Shown here piece by piece: positions 49,311-60,751 of a stretch of 64,000 nt of DNA (position 1 is the stretch's first letter; every line of letters starts with the position of its first letter). The notes beneath the pieces were generated by a model, which was given only the letters and a program-made list of their open reading frames with translations, ran no database searches and was not told the origin of the DNA. Made by a program: the position numbers and the translations under genes. Source of the DNA: Syngnathus acus (taxonomy: Eukaryota; Chordata; Actinopteri; Syngnathiformes; Syngnathidae); the NCBI RefSeq assembly GCF_901709675.1, contig NC_051096.1:5731001-5795000 (forward strand), in the 5' to 3' direction.

Positions 49311-52300
49311 TCATCTTCCAAATGTGTGCGAGGGACTTTCCTCCGCCATTTCCTGGAAGAAAAATGGACGTCAAAAGAGAAATATTGCTTCTTGTCGCTT
49401 GAAAGATGTGTCACCTCTCCGTTAGCGTTGATCAAGGTAGTCTGGAACTGGTCTCCGGTTCCCCAGTTGGCCTGTGTCTCCCAGACTAGATCAGAGGGAG
49501 GATTGTGGTTTCCGCCAGCGCCAGCCACCCAGATCTGATCAGCATGTAAAGGTCATTGAAATATTGAGCACCTCGTATCTGAGATCTTCCAGATAAGATT
49601 GATTACCGTGACTCTCCGGCCGGCCTTTAGGATGAACTTTGCGGGAAACTTGAATGCGATGGGAGCAGAAGATCCAACCTGGCGCTTCACCTGCCAGTTC
49701 TCCAAATTCTGATCCTAATAGTTGAAATTGATCTCAACAGGTTAATCGTTACTGGAAAATGTGCAAATTTCGTAAGATGTGCGATGTTCCACTGTGACAC
49801 ATCCACTGACCTCATCTGCTTTATTGCTGAGTCGGACATATTTGCCGTCCTGGTCCACCTCATCCACGGTGACCTGCCCGCTAGCAGAGGCCTGCTGGGC
49901 CATGGGAGTACGAGCCACAGCGCTTCCGGCGAAGCTCGAAGCCTCGCTGTCCGTGTCGTTGGGACGCTTCCTCTTCCCGCTGGCCGACGTGGTCGGGCGT
50001 ATCCTGCGGACAAACGTGGAGACATTAATTGCTATGACAGGAAAAGTTGTGGTATGTTTGTAAGCTGTGCACACACACCTCTCCTCCTCGCTGTCAAGCA
50101 CCATGGCACTTATCTCCATATCCAGCGCTAGCTTGACATCCATTAGCTGCTGCTGCATCCGCTCCATAATGTCGGCCATTTCTCGGACTTTCTTCCGGAG
50201 GAGGTCCCTCTCTCTAGACAGAGCCTCCTCCAGATCTTTCACTTTTGCATCACGGGCTGCAAGCTAGTGTCAACACAGACTTTTTAAACTTTTGCAGCTG
50301 AGACAGATTCTAAGGTCCAAATGATAGTTACCTGTTTTTGAAGCTGGCTTAATTGAGATGAAACGGACTCCAGTCGGATCCGGGTCTGCTGGAGCTCCTC
50401 GTGCGCCGCGCCCACCAGGCTGCTTCGGTCCGCTGACTGGCGAGCGCCTTCCAGCTGAACCCGACAGGCATAGTAGAAGGTAAAAAAAGAGTTCAGGCAA
50501 TACTTTCACAGATTCTAAGGTCCAAATGATAAGCTATGCTTACTGTCTGCTGTATGCACACTGGCTCAGTTTTGCTCCTCTTATTTATTGGGTTATTGGT
50601 TTATTATTTATTCATCGCTCATTTTATTTGTTATTTTTTATTTATTATTTATTGTTTGTGCCTTCTTGTTTTTATTTTGTGTCGTCTGCTTGTTTGTCTC
50701 ATCACCGTGGGATAGAGGAAACGGAATTTCGGTTTCTTTGTGTGTCTTGACATATGAAGGAATTGACAATAAAGCTGACTTTGACTTTGATAAATGGTGA
50801 AATCGCTGACTGGCGAGCGCCTTCCAGCTTAACCCAACAGCCATCGTAGAAGGTAAAAAGGCGATATTTTCCAGCAATTTACCCTGGAGTTGTAAATCTT
50901 CTCAATCTCCTCCTTGTAGAGTTTAATTTGAAGTTCATGCTGGCTTCGCATCTCCATCAAGGCCTGTTTGGGTTCATAATCTTCCTGGCGGGCGTTTTCC
51001 AACTCCACCATGCGAGACTCGTGCCGGCGTTTGACCTCGCGCTCCTACGTGAGACGTGAGAATGACTCAGCTTTATTTTCCTTAATTAAATAAGCGATAG
51101 TGATGATAATCGTGTCCGACCTCGGAATGCAGCTTCTTTTGAAATTCCAGCTCCTTTTCAAGGGTTTGAATGTGATTCTCTCCATCCACCCTCCTGAGCA
51201 TGTCATCCTGCAGCTGCTTTCGGGCATCTCCCAAGCTGGTGTCGAGCTAAACGTGGCAAGAACTTTAACACAATCATCACGGTAATTTAATCGTGATTTG
51301 ATTCACCTTGGCAACCTGCGTCGTCAGATCTCGGTTTCTTGTCTCAAGGAGACTCTTTTCTTCTAACGCTGTCGTCAAAGACGCGTCCTTGGAGTTCAGC
51401 AAGGCTTCAAGGCGACGCTTTTCTCCTAAGTCTGTCGTGAAAGACCCGACCCTGGAGTTCAGCAAGGCTTCAAGGCGACGCTTTTCTCCTAACGCTGTCG
51501 TCAAAAACACGTCCTTGGAGTTCAGCAAGGATTCAAGGCGACGCTTTTCTCGTAACTCTGTCGTCAAAGACGCGTCCTTGGAGTTCAGCAAGGCTTCCAA
51601 GTCTTTGAGCATCTGCAGCGCTCCTGCCAGATCGGATTCTTTCTTCGTGTTCCTGAGATGACAGATATACACATAAACTGGGAATATGGAAAATGGATGG
51701 ACAATTAAATGGGGCGAGACATCATGTGTTAGGGTGGTGCTCACTCTAACTTATTTTGCAAGAACCACACAGGAGACAAGCAAGTCATTTTAGACACCTG
51801 CAAGTGGAGAGTCCATTCATAGCTGTGCTTACAGCGATGGTCGAATGGAGGTCTGACTCAGGCCTCATCAGGTGCATATTTATTGAGAGAAACAGAGTGG
51901 GGTTGAAAGTGGGGGTGTGGGAACACAGGATGGGGTGAAGCCGCTTCCCTGCTGATCAAAGCATAGCAGGGGGCCTTTTACGACTTTGTGTAAACAAAGC
52001 AACTTTGATTGCTTCCTCTGCAGCTAGTCAATCAGTTGAAAAGATCTTAGCACTTTGTTCTACTACTTTTGTTAAGACGGGACAAGCTAGGTAAATTATT
52101 ACAGGTTACATTCCAACATAATCATACGATGAAGATATTGTGTAAACCCTAACATCATGGAAACCCTCGACGCAGTCAAATGTGCTATTTATATTGATGT
52201 GTTGCGGCTCCGAGTCACGACGAGGGACAAGTTTTGGTTTCCCAGGGTGGTTTAATTCGTCTTCCACTTCTCTCCCATACACAACCGCCTCTTCTACATG

Positions 52301-53059
52301 TCCGCACCTGCCTTTTCTCTCGTTTCTCTCCTTTTCTAACCGATCGCGGTGGTGCCTTTTCGGGCAGTCGGAGAAATCAGCGTTAACAAAAAAATACATA
52401 CAGCCTAGTTAAAAAAACACCAGAACAATCACCATGACAATTGCGAACACACAGAAAGAAAATAAATAACTGGAACATTACTCAAACACCGGTGATCCCA
52501 TCGAGAGTCCCACATATGGGATGGTTAACTGAAAGTCCAATGTTGAGCTGCAATTAGTCACGAGGAGGATTTTCCTTGGGGTGTGGCCCCAGCAGCAAAG
52601 CAATTATGTCAGCACTAATATCCAGTATCCATTTTGTTGTTGGCATATTTTTGATAAAATGGCCGGGCCTCACCTTGCTTTCATCTCCTTGAATTCCACC
52701 CTCAGCTTGCTCACCTCCAGCTCCAGATGTCCACGCTCTTTGACCTCCGAGTCCAGAGTCGCACGGGCATCCGCCAGCTCCATCTCGTAAACGGCCTTCA
52801 GGCCCGTCAGCTGCCGGGACACCTCTGTTTCGGATTCAGTGATGTGCAAACGCAAGCCGCCGTTCTCCACTTCCAGGGAACGGGCGTTGTCGATGTAAAC
52901 GGCCAGACGGTTGTTGAGGTTGCTGAGATCTTCCATCTCCTGGGGACGTGTGATGCGGTTGGGGGAGAGGGCGTTGTTTGCACCTTGAGGAGTGTTTTCT
53001 GGGGTCGCCAACTCTCGAGCTTGCTTCTGCTGATCCAGGAAAGACTCAGTATCATGCAT
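49311..53059 (-). CDS. Divergent, tail-less lamin A paralogue, copy 3
   Basis: Minus strand, most complete of the divergent copies. Exons: 52674-53059, 51307-51652, 51121-51246, 50883-51044, 50332-50454, 50079-50263, 49811-50003, 49607-49714, 49415-49534 and 49311-49352. They total 1791 nt, 596 aa, open throughout. The usual start is TTG as in copy 2; the ATG at 53059 is in frame. Exon 2 has four 63-bp units. Indels relative to copy 1 are in frame in every exon: exon 4 is 162 nt, exon 5 123, exon 6 185 and exon 7 193. Exon 5 (50332-50454) has good splice sites. A second, truncated exon-5 relic plus MITE lies between exons 4 and 5. Exon 6 ends [18 protein letters not shown], so the rod-end motif is damaged. 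The same 2-nt deletion as in copy 2 ends the protein in exon 10. Expression is unknown. Confidence 0.6.
50534..50818. mobile_element. AT-rich non-autonomous element plus start of exon-5 relic, copy 3
   Basis: Inverse of 43881-44135 and ends ctttgacttt at 50788. The truncated lamin exon 5 follows at about 50806-50829, with its acceptor changed as in copy 2. Hydrophobic open frames here are low-complexity translations, not genes. Confidence 0.65.
51349..51600 (-). repeat. Four 63-bp units inside lamin copy 3 exon 2
   Basis: Same array as in copies 2 and 4, read on minus from 51600. Unit sequences differ from copy 2 (for example TTELREKRR in unit one, [10 protein letters not shown] in unit two, [10 protein letters not shown] in unit three). 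The array therefore pre-dates the inversion and has since diverged. Confidence 0.93.
51727..52154 (-). mobile_element. Solo LTR, 428 bp, in lamin copy 3 intron 1
   Basis: Inverse of the LTR at 42512-42939 with the same length and the same target repeat, read here as tcatg on either side. It was carried by the duplication, not inserted independently. Confidence 0.85.
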
Positions 53060-53210
53060 TACACCAATGCCTGATTGCACTTATCAAAGAAACTTCCTAG
53101 AGGTTTCTTCAAAGTCAAACAAAGGTTCCTTTGTAAATACACATACAAAAAATAAAAAAAACTCAGTCTTTGCAATGGTTCAAAGAAACTTTGCAACGGA
53201 TGGATCCTAA

Positions 53211-53571
53211 GGGCGGCTCGGTGGCGCACTGGGTAGCACGTCCGCCTCACAGTTAGGTGGGTGCGGGTTCGATTCCACCTCCGGCCCTCCCTGTGTGGAG
53301 TTTGCATGTTCTCCCCGGGCCCGCGTGGGTTTTCTCCGGGCACTCCGGTTCCCTCCCACATCCCAAAAACATGCTTGGTAGGCCGATTGAAGACTCCAAA
53401 TTGTCCCTAGGTGTGAGTGCGAGTGCAAATGGTTGTTTGTCTCTGTGTGCCCTCCGATTGGCTGGCAACCGGTTCAGGGTGTCCCCCGCCCACTGCGCGA
53501 TGACGGCTGGGATAGGCTCCAGCGCGGCCGCGACCCCCGTGGGGACTAAGCGGTACAGAAAATGGATGGAT
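53211..53571 (+). mobile_element. tRNA-derived SINE with target-site duplication, right arm
   Basis: Same insertion as 41089-41455, inverted. The head gggcggctcggtggcgcact has a better A-box than the left copy. The B-box is ggttcgattcc and the tail is aatggatggatgg. The direct repeats ggatcctaa are at 53202-53210 and 53572-53580. It is six bases shorter than the left copy because of one fewer cactcg unit. Confidence 0.88.
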
Positions 53572-53621
53572 GGATCCTAAGGTCCGTTCAGCCTGTTGCT
53601 ATGTGTATACTCTAGAATATT

Positions 53622-55015
53622 ATTCTCCACTATTGATCAACTACTCAACATTGCCCCCACACCCCCACAGTTCTCTGCATCAAAATGTGAAGAACTCTCA
53701 TTATTCTTCACGAGTAAAATAACTTCAATTAGAGCCAGTATCGTTGCCGATATAAACATAGATGATCTCAGTAAATCCTATGAAAATTGTGTAACCATGG
53801 GAACATTCACCTGTATTACATTGAATGAGCTTTGCAAGACTGGGTGACTGAGTGTAACTCCTCCACTTCAAGTATTGACCTGTACCGACAGCATTCTTTA
53901 AGCGGGTATTCCACAGTGTCTCAAGTCATGTCCTGAACATTATAAACACATCCCTTCAAACGGGCATCTTCCCAGATGCCTTTAAAACAGCTGTGGTAAA
54001 ACCTTTACTAAAGAAGCCCAACCTAGATGGAAATGTACTGACCAGCTATAGGCCGATATCCAACCTTCCTTTCATTAGTAAGATCCTTGAAAAGATAGTT
54101 TCAGTGCAAATAAACTCGTTTCTGAAAGAAAACAATATCCTGGAGGAATTCCAGTCAGGCTTTAGAACATACCACAGCTCTGAAACTGCTCTTACTAAAA
54201 TAATCAGCGACCTCAGACTAAACTCTGATGAAAACAAGGTGTCGATTCTTATCCTCTGAGACCTAAGTGCAGCGTTTGATACCATTGAACATGTTATCCT
54301 AATCAATCGTCTTGAAAGGTTAGTCGGTCTTTCGGACTGTGTGTTAAACTGGTTCAGAACATATATCAAAGGGAGAAAGTTCTATGTCAGCTTAGGAGAG
54401 CATGTGTCCAACACACATGACAGCCGCTATGGGGTTGCACAAGGCAGCTGCCTTGGTCCACTATTATTCTCACTTTACATGCTGCCGCTTGGCGACATCA
54501 TCAGAAAGCACAATGTATATTTCCATAGTTATGCGGATGACACACAATTGTACGTATCTGCAGAACCCAATGATGCTACACCTATAAGCTCCATCACCAA
54601 CTGTCTTCTGGCTATAAATAAATGGATGAGCAACAATTTCTTAAAGTTAAACGAGGATAAAACTGAAATCTTGCTAATCGGCCCTAAAACAAAAAGAGAA
54701 ATGCTGTTTAATAATTTGGGGAAATTAACTCCCTGGATTAAATCCGAGGTTACAAGTCTTGGTGTTAACTCAGATTCAGATCTAAGCTTCAGGTCCTACA
54801 TTAACACGGTGACCAAAACGTCATTTTTCCACCTTAGAAATATAGTGTTGGATTTGGTCCACAATTTAGGGAGCGCTATCTGCGCCTCACGGCAAAAGCC
54901 ATTGCCAATCACCTGTTATCCAATTTACTCACTGCGTGCTCGTTTAATTTCTTCAGATTTAGGAAAATGCAAAGACACTGAAGCAGAAATTAGACTTACA
55001 CAGGTTGGTTGAGTT
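53622..55015 (+). mobile_element. Non-LTR retrotransposon reverse transcriptase fragment (L2/CR1-like), right arm
   Basis: Inverse of the left-arm fragment. It reads RPISNLPFISKILEKIVSVQ, a TGA before DLSAAFDTIEHV, then [20 protein letters not shown] and on through YADDTQLY without the 2-bp frameshift seen in the left arm. It has no endonuclease. Dead. Confidence 0.85.
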
Positions 55016-56042
55016 CAATCATAATTCTTGTTAAGAAAGCTCTGTTTTCAGGAAAGTACAATACAGCGCTGGGCCTTTCAAGAGCAGAAAGTCTCCATTC
55101 AGAAAAGGCAACGTTCAAGGTTCTCTGGTCACCTTATATTCAGTTGGTGTGGGGCGCGTTTGATGGGTGATGAGTCGTTGGGGTGGGGCGAGTTCGCAGT
55201 AGAGTTTGATTCCATGGGAGTGGGTGCTGGTTATGGACGATTCCATCCCGTCTTTCGGCCTTGGTGATCATCTTTGGCCGAGTCCTTGGCTGTCTCCCTC
55301 TGGCACCAGCTGGTTTTTATCTCCAAGTGACCTTCCTGTAAACATTCTCCTCCATCCTTGCACATATACTGTCGTACCTCATTCTTTCACTTTTGTCATT
55401 TTGTACGAATTTATGTGAGCTTTTTGGCTGTCACATCATTAATCTATTACTGTTCCCTGACTATGCAAAGTTAGTTCTTTTGATACTCCATGTCTTTGCT
55501 CACATCATTATATTCTTAGTTTAATCATGCTTCCCACCATATCTTTTCTTTGTTAGGCAAAACATTTCCCTCTGTGCAGAGCGTTCAGTAGTAATCGAAA
55601 AGCTGGCGTCTCGCATTAGGCGACATATGACGTTTAATCAAAACACAAGATATAATCAAGTACTGTACGGTCAAGACGACTCTGGCCGTGTCCATGATTT
55701 AGAGAACAAACATCAGGCATGCATTACACAGTTCCTTAAGGGTCATTAAGCTATTTAAGCAACATATCAAAAGACATTTATTTTGCAGTGCACAGAAATA
55801 CATATTGAATCGTGAAGTTGTAGCAACCTCTGTTATTATCTTATATCAAAGAATGTCTAGTTATGTCTTCTGTATTGGTTGACTCCATGAATATACTTGT
55901 CTGCTTATATACTTTATCCAAAGAGATGTGAGCGTATCTGTTATTGTGGCTAGGCGGGTTTTGTGTCTTTTGACCCTATTCCTTCACCACCCTTCCCACC
56001 TCATTCTTTCCTAATAAGCACTCGGGTATATTCATTCAGTAT
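55016..56042. other. Arm end and lamin copy 4 upstream flank
   Basis: 55016-55903 is the unclassified arm sequence described for the left arm. 55904-55960 is unique. 55961-56042 matches the lmna leader of copy 1 (cacctcattctttcctaat type, tattcattcagtata) until it is broken by a LINE tail. Confidence 0.55.
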
Positions 56043-56600
56043 AATAGTAATAATAATAAACAACTTTATTTGTATAGCACCTTTCATACAAGAAATGCAG
56101 CTCAAAGCGCTTTACAACAATTAATAAAGTGAGTTTAAAATAGGAGCACGCTTTAATAAAATAAAGAATATATCTTTAAGAAAAGGTAAAAAATAAAATA
56201 AAGATAAAATTAGGCTTAAAAGGAAATTTACAAAACGTAATTAGTTAAATGCTCGGGTAAACAAATGAGTTTTAAGTTTTGTTTTGAAAATATCTAGCGA
56301 CCTGGCCTCCCTGATACCTATTGGCAGTGTGTTCCATAGTTTGGGGGCGTAATTAACAAAGGCTGCATCACCGATCTTCTTTCTGCTGTTGCTGGGAGCC
56401 TCCAATAAACCAGCAGCAGATGATCGATTGCAGGGTTCTTGGAGGTATATAGCTAACAAGAGAGTTTGCAATGTAGCTTGGTCCCTGCCCGTTGAGGGCT
56501 TTGTATATAAGGAGAAGGACTTTAAAATCAATTCTAAATGTTACGGGAAGCCAGTGCAGAGCAGCTAGAACTGGTCTAATGTGCTCTCTCTTCTTTTTTT
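56043..56600 (-). mobile_element. LINE 3' end fragment (L2/Rex1-like)
   Basis: Read on minus: ALHWLPVTFRIDFKVLLLIY, then KALNGQGPSYIANSLVSY, and YAPKLWNTLPIGIREARSLD followed by FKTKLKTHLFTRAFN. This is the conserved C-terminus of ORF2 in L2-group LINEs. The 3' end lies at about 56050 with a taa-rich tail. It runs into a truncated SINE at about 56600. Together they replace part of the lamin copy 4 leader. Confidence 0.8.
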
Positions 56601-56756
56601 GGGATGTGGGAGGAAACCGGAGTGCCGGGAGAAAACCCACGCGGGCCCAGGGAGAACATGCAAACTCCACACAAGGAGGGCCGGAGGTGGAATCGAACCC
56701 GCACCCACCTAACTGTGAGGCGGACGTGCTACCCAGTGCCCCACCGAGCCGCCCTT
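56601..56756 (-). mobile_element. Truncated tRNA-derived SINE
   Basis: The tRNA head half of the SINE seen at 41089-41455, same position relative to the lamin leader (followed by ttaggatccatccgttgc). The tail half is missing where the LINE fragment joins. So copy 4 also descends from the SINE-bearing ancestor. Confidence 0.8.
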
Positions 56757-56958
56757 AGGATCCATCCGTTGCAAAGTTTCTTTGAACCATGGCAAAGGGT
56801 GGTTTTTTTTTTGTTTTTTTTTTGGACGTGTATTTACAAAGCAAACTTTGTTTGACTTTGAAGAAACCTCTATGACGTTTCTTTGACAAGTGCATGTGGC
56901 ATTTGGTGTAATGCATGATACGGAGTCTTTCCTGGATCAGCAGAAGCAAGCTCGAGAG

Positions 56959-59896
56959 ATGGCGACCCCACAAAACACTCCTCAAGGTGCAAACACCCTC
57001 TCCCCCAACCGCATCACACGTCTCCAGGTGAAGGAAGAGCTCAGCCCCCTCAACGACCGTCTGGCCGTTTCCGTCGGCGAGGTCCGTTCCCTGGAAGTGG
57101 AGAACGCCGGCTTGCGTTTTCGCATCACTGAATCCGAAACAGGGGTGTCCCGGCAGCTGACGGGCCTGAAGGCCGTTTACGAGACGGAGCTGGCGGATGT
57201 CCGTGCGACTCTGGAATCGGAGGCCAAAGAGTGTGGACGTCTGGAGCAGGAGGTGACCAAGCTGAGGGTGGAATTCAAGGAGCTGAAAGCAAGGTGAGGC
57301 CCGGTCATTTTATCAAAAATATGCCAACAACAAAATGGATACTGGATATTAGTGCTGACATGATTGCTTTGCTGCTGGGGCCACACCCCAAGGAAAATCC
57401 TCCTCGTGACTAATTGATTATGTTGGAATGTAACCTGTAATAATTTACCTAGCTTGTCCCGTCTTAACAAAAGTAGTAGAACAAAGTGCTAAGATCTTTT
57501 CAACTGATTGACTAGCTGCAGAGGAAGCAATCAAAGTTGCTTTGTTTACACAAAGTCGTAAAAGGCCCCCTGCTATGCTTTGATCAGCAGGGAAGCGGCT
57601 TCACCCCATCCTGTGTTCCCACACCCCCACTTTCAACCCCACTCTGTTTCTCTCAATAAATATGCACCTGATGAGGCCTGAGTCAGACCTCCATTCGACC
57701 ATCGCTGTAAGCACAGCTATGAATGGACTCTCCACTTGCAGGTGTCTAAAATGACTTGCTTGTCTCCTGTGTGGTTCTTGCAAAATAAGTTAGAGTGAGC
57801 ACCACCCTAACACATGATGTCTCGCCCCATTTAATTGTCCATCCATTTTCCATATTCCCAGTTTATGTGTATATCTGTCATCTCAGGAACACGAAGAAAG
57901 AATCCGATCTGGCAGGAGCGCTGCAGGAGCTCAAAGACTTGGAAGCCTCGCTGAACTCCAAGGACGCGTCTTTGACGACAGCGTTAGGAGAAAAGCATCG
58001 CCTTGAAGCCTTGCTGAACTCCACGGACGCGTCTTTGCCGACAGCGTTAGAAGAAATGCGTCGCCTTGAAGCCTTGCTGAACTCCAGCGTCGGGTCTTTG
58101 ACGACAGCGTTAGGAGAAAAGTGTCGCCTTGAAGCCTTGCTGAACTCCAAGGACGCGTCTTTGAAGACAGCGTTAGAAGAAGAGAGTCTCCTTGAGACAG
58201 GAAACCGAGATCTGACGACGCAGGTTGCCAAGGTGAATCAAATCACGATTAAATTACCGTGATGATTGTGTTAAAGTTGTTGCCACGTTTAGCTCGACAC
58301 CAGCTTGGGAGATGCCCAAAAGCAGCTGCAGGATGAGATGCTCAGGAGGGTGGATGGAGAGAATCGCATTCAAACCCTTGAAAAGGAGCTGGAATTTCAA
58401 AAGAAGCTGCATTCCGAGGTCGGACACGATTATCATCACTATCGCTTATTTAATTAAGGAAAATAAAGCTGAGTCATTCTCACGTCTCACGTAGGAGTTG
58501 CGCGAGGTCAAACGCCGGCACGAGTCTCGCATGGGTGAGGAGAAGCAAAGCCAGCATGAACTTCAAATGAAACTCTACAAGGAGGAGATTGAGAAGATTT
58601 ACAACTCCAGGGTAAATTGCTGGAAAATATCGCCTTTTTACCTTCTACGATGGCTGTTGGGTTAAGCTGGAAGGCGCTCGCCAGTCAGCGATTTCACCAT
58701 TTATCATTTGGACCTTAGAATCTGTCTCAGCTGCAAAAGTTTAAAAAGTCTGTGTTGACACTAGTTTGCAGCCCGTGATGCAAAAGTGAAAGATCTGGAG
58801 GAGGCTCTGTCTACAGAGAGGGACCTCCTCCGGAAGAAAGACCGAGCAATCGCCGACATTAGGCAGCAGATGCAGCAGCAGTTGGATGAGTATAAGGAGC
58901 TAATGGATGTCAAGCTAGCGCTGGATATGGAGATAAGTGCCAACACGGTGCTTGACAGCGAGGAGGAGAGGTGTGTGTGCACAGCTTACAAACATACCAC
59001 AACTTTTCCTGTCATAGCAATTAATGTCTCCACGTTTGTCCGCAGGATACGCCCGACCACGTCGGCCAGCGGGAAGAGGAAGCGTCCCAACGACACGGAC
59101 AGCGAGGCTTCGAGCTTCGCCGGAAGCGCTGTGGCTCGTACTCCCATGGCCCAGCAGGCCTCTGCTAGCGGGCAGGTCACCGTGGATGAGGTGGACCAGG
59201 ACGGCAAATATGTCCGACTCAGCAATAAAGCAGATGAGGTCAGTGGATGTGTCACAGTGGAACATCGCACATCTTACGAAATTTGCACATTTTCCAGTAA
59301 CGATTAACCTGTTGAGATCAATTTCAACTATTAGGATCAGAATTTGGGGAACTGGCAGGTGAAGCGCCAGGTTGGATCTTTTGCTCCCATCGCATTCAAG
59401 TTTCCCGCAAAGTTCATCCTAAAGGCCGGCCAGAGAGTCACGGTAATCAATCTTATCTGGAAGATCTCAGATACAAGGTGCTCAATATTTCAATGACCTT
59501 TACATGCTGATCAGATCTGGGCGGCTGGCGCTGGCGGAAACCACAATCCTCCCTCTGATCTAGTCTGGGAGCCACAGACCAACTGGGGAACCGGAGACCA
59601 GTTCCAGACTACCTTGATCAACGCTAACGGAGAGGTGACACATCTTTCAAGCGACAAGAAGCAATATTTCTCTTTTGACGTCCGTTTCTCTTCCAGGAAA
59701 TGGCGATGAGGAAAGCCACTGGCACACATTTGGAAGATGATGATGACATGGTAACATTATAAAAATATTGTATAACAATACAATTAAATGGGCATTTTCT
59801 AACGCAATCATGACTGCTGGTCAATCATTTGAAAAGATTCAGAGTTTGTTGTTTCCGCAGCAGGTTGCTCACAGCACCTGCGGGGACAGCGAGTAG
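56959..59896 (+). CDS. Divergent, tail-less lamin A paralogue, copy 4
   Basis: Exons with splice sites: 56959-57293, 57887-58232, 58293-58418, 58495-58611, 58765-58970, 59046-59238, 59335-59442, 59515-59634, 59697-59750 and 59861-59896. They total 1641 nt, 546 aa, open throughout when exon 5 is skipped. The normal ATG ([10 protein letters not shown]) is present. The rod start reads [12 protein letters not shown] instead of [12 protein letters not shown]. There are four 63-bp units in exon 2. Exon 4 has lost 54 nt, exon 6 15 nt and exon 7 81 nt, all in frame. The rod end reads [13 protein letters not shown], so the IF helix-termination motif is broken. Exon 5 is a 24-nt relic without the MITE. 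Exon 10 is in frame here, unlike copies 2 and 3. Exon 11 stops at GDSE followed by TAG where copy 1 has Tyr (EYNLRSR), so there is no tail or CaaX. Confidence 0.6.
57416..57812 (+). mobile_element. Left-truncated solo LTR in lamin copy 4 intron 1
   Basis: Matches 42543-42939 from gattatgttggaatg to accctaaca and is followed by catga. A deletion has removed the LTR start and the preceding intron back to the ctaattg near 57410. Confidence 0.85.
57939..58190 (+). repeat. Four 63-bp units inside lamin copy 4 exon 2
   Basis: Units start at 57939, 58002, 58065 and 58128. Unit three carries the same SSVG variant as in copy 2, so the expansion happened once before the copies separated. Confidence 0.95.
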
Positions 59897-60751
59897 AATC
59901 TTCGTAGTCGTACAGTTATGTGCGGCTCCTGCGGATTCTCCCCGGACAAGCCCAACAACGGCAGCTTCCCGCTCCTACCGTACTGGTGGCATCTCAGAGG
60001 GTTTGCTGCCTCATTCCTACGTGTTCACGTCGCGAGGTGAGACCATTCCAGACTGGAATCCGAACTGAGACCTGTCCAATAATGTGAGGCCCTGGATCTT
60101 TTGGTCTTCATTTTCCATGCCAATCAATTTATATATTTAGTCAACTTTTATATATATAATTTTTTACGACATGCTTATGGTTAGCCACCAGGCAATAAAA
60201 TATGAACTATAGTTTCATATTGTCAAAAAATTACTTTTTATAGAAGGTAGTTTAGTGACTTTTTCCCACAGCTTTTTTGAATAAAATCTGCTCCGACCTG
60301 TTGTGAAATTTTCTTTGATTGAAATAAAGTTGTTCTTCTCTAAAAATTATTGAATTCGTCTTTTTTTGGCGTTATATAAATAATGCATTGATTTAAATTT
60401 CTCCCAACTCTCAAAAACGGAACTCCAGACTTTTATATTGAAATTTGAACCACTGTAGCTATTTACTTTTATTTTGAAACGTAAGTACTGTTTTTGTTCC
60501 GGGTCCCCATACCCGGAAGTAGGTCATTTCCACGGAAGCCCGACAGACTCTTTGCGTGTTGTTTTTTGTAAATTGCATGGCATTTAACCAAAATTTTGCA
60601 TTCTTAACGGAATATTGGCGTGCATTTGGTGAGTGTCACTAATCTTTCGTCATCTCTGGTTGTCGTCAAGAATTCAAGACATGCTAACAGTCAGCCATAA
60701 CTACAAATTGCATGAAGAAGATTTGCTGTTTACCATTGCAGGACCATCTGA

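Larger units (their letters stand above)
48748..55903 (-). repeat. Right arm of large inverted repeat
   Basis: Reverse complement of 38767-45736. It carries lamin copy 3 (minus), SINE (plus) and the L2-like fragment (plus). It is somewhat longer than the left arm mainly because lamin copy 3 keeps an intact exon 5 in addition to the broken one. The spacer between the arms is 45737-48747. Confidence 0.9.

Noticed and set aside
50526-50750. Hydrophobic 74-codon frame resembling a membrane protein
   Set aside because: Translation of the AT-rich MITE; identical artefact at 43919-44143.
38767-55903. Inverted repeat as a pure assembly fold-back artefact
   Set aside because: Arms differ by substitutions, indels and an entire exon, and the junction has templated filler; artefact is unlikely though long-read confirmation is still the decisive test.
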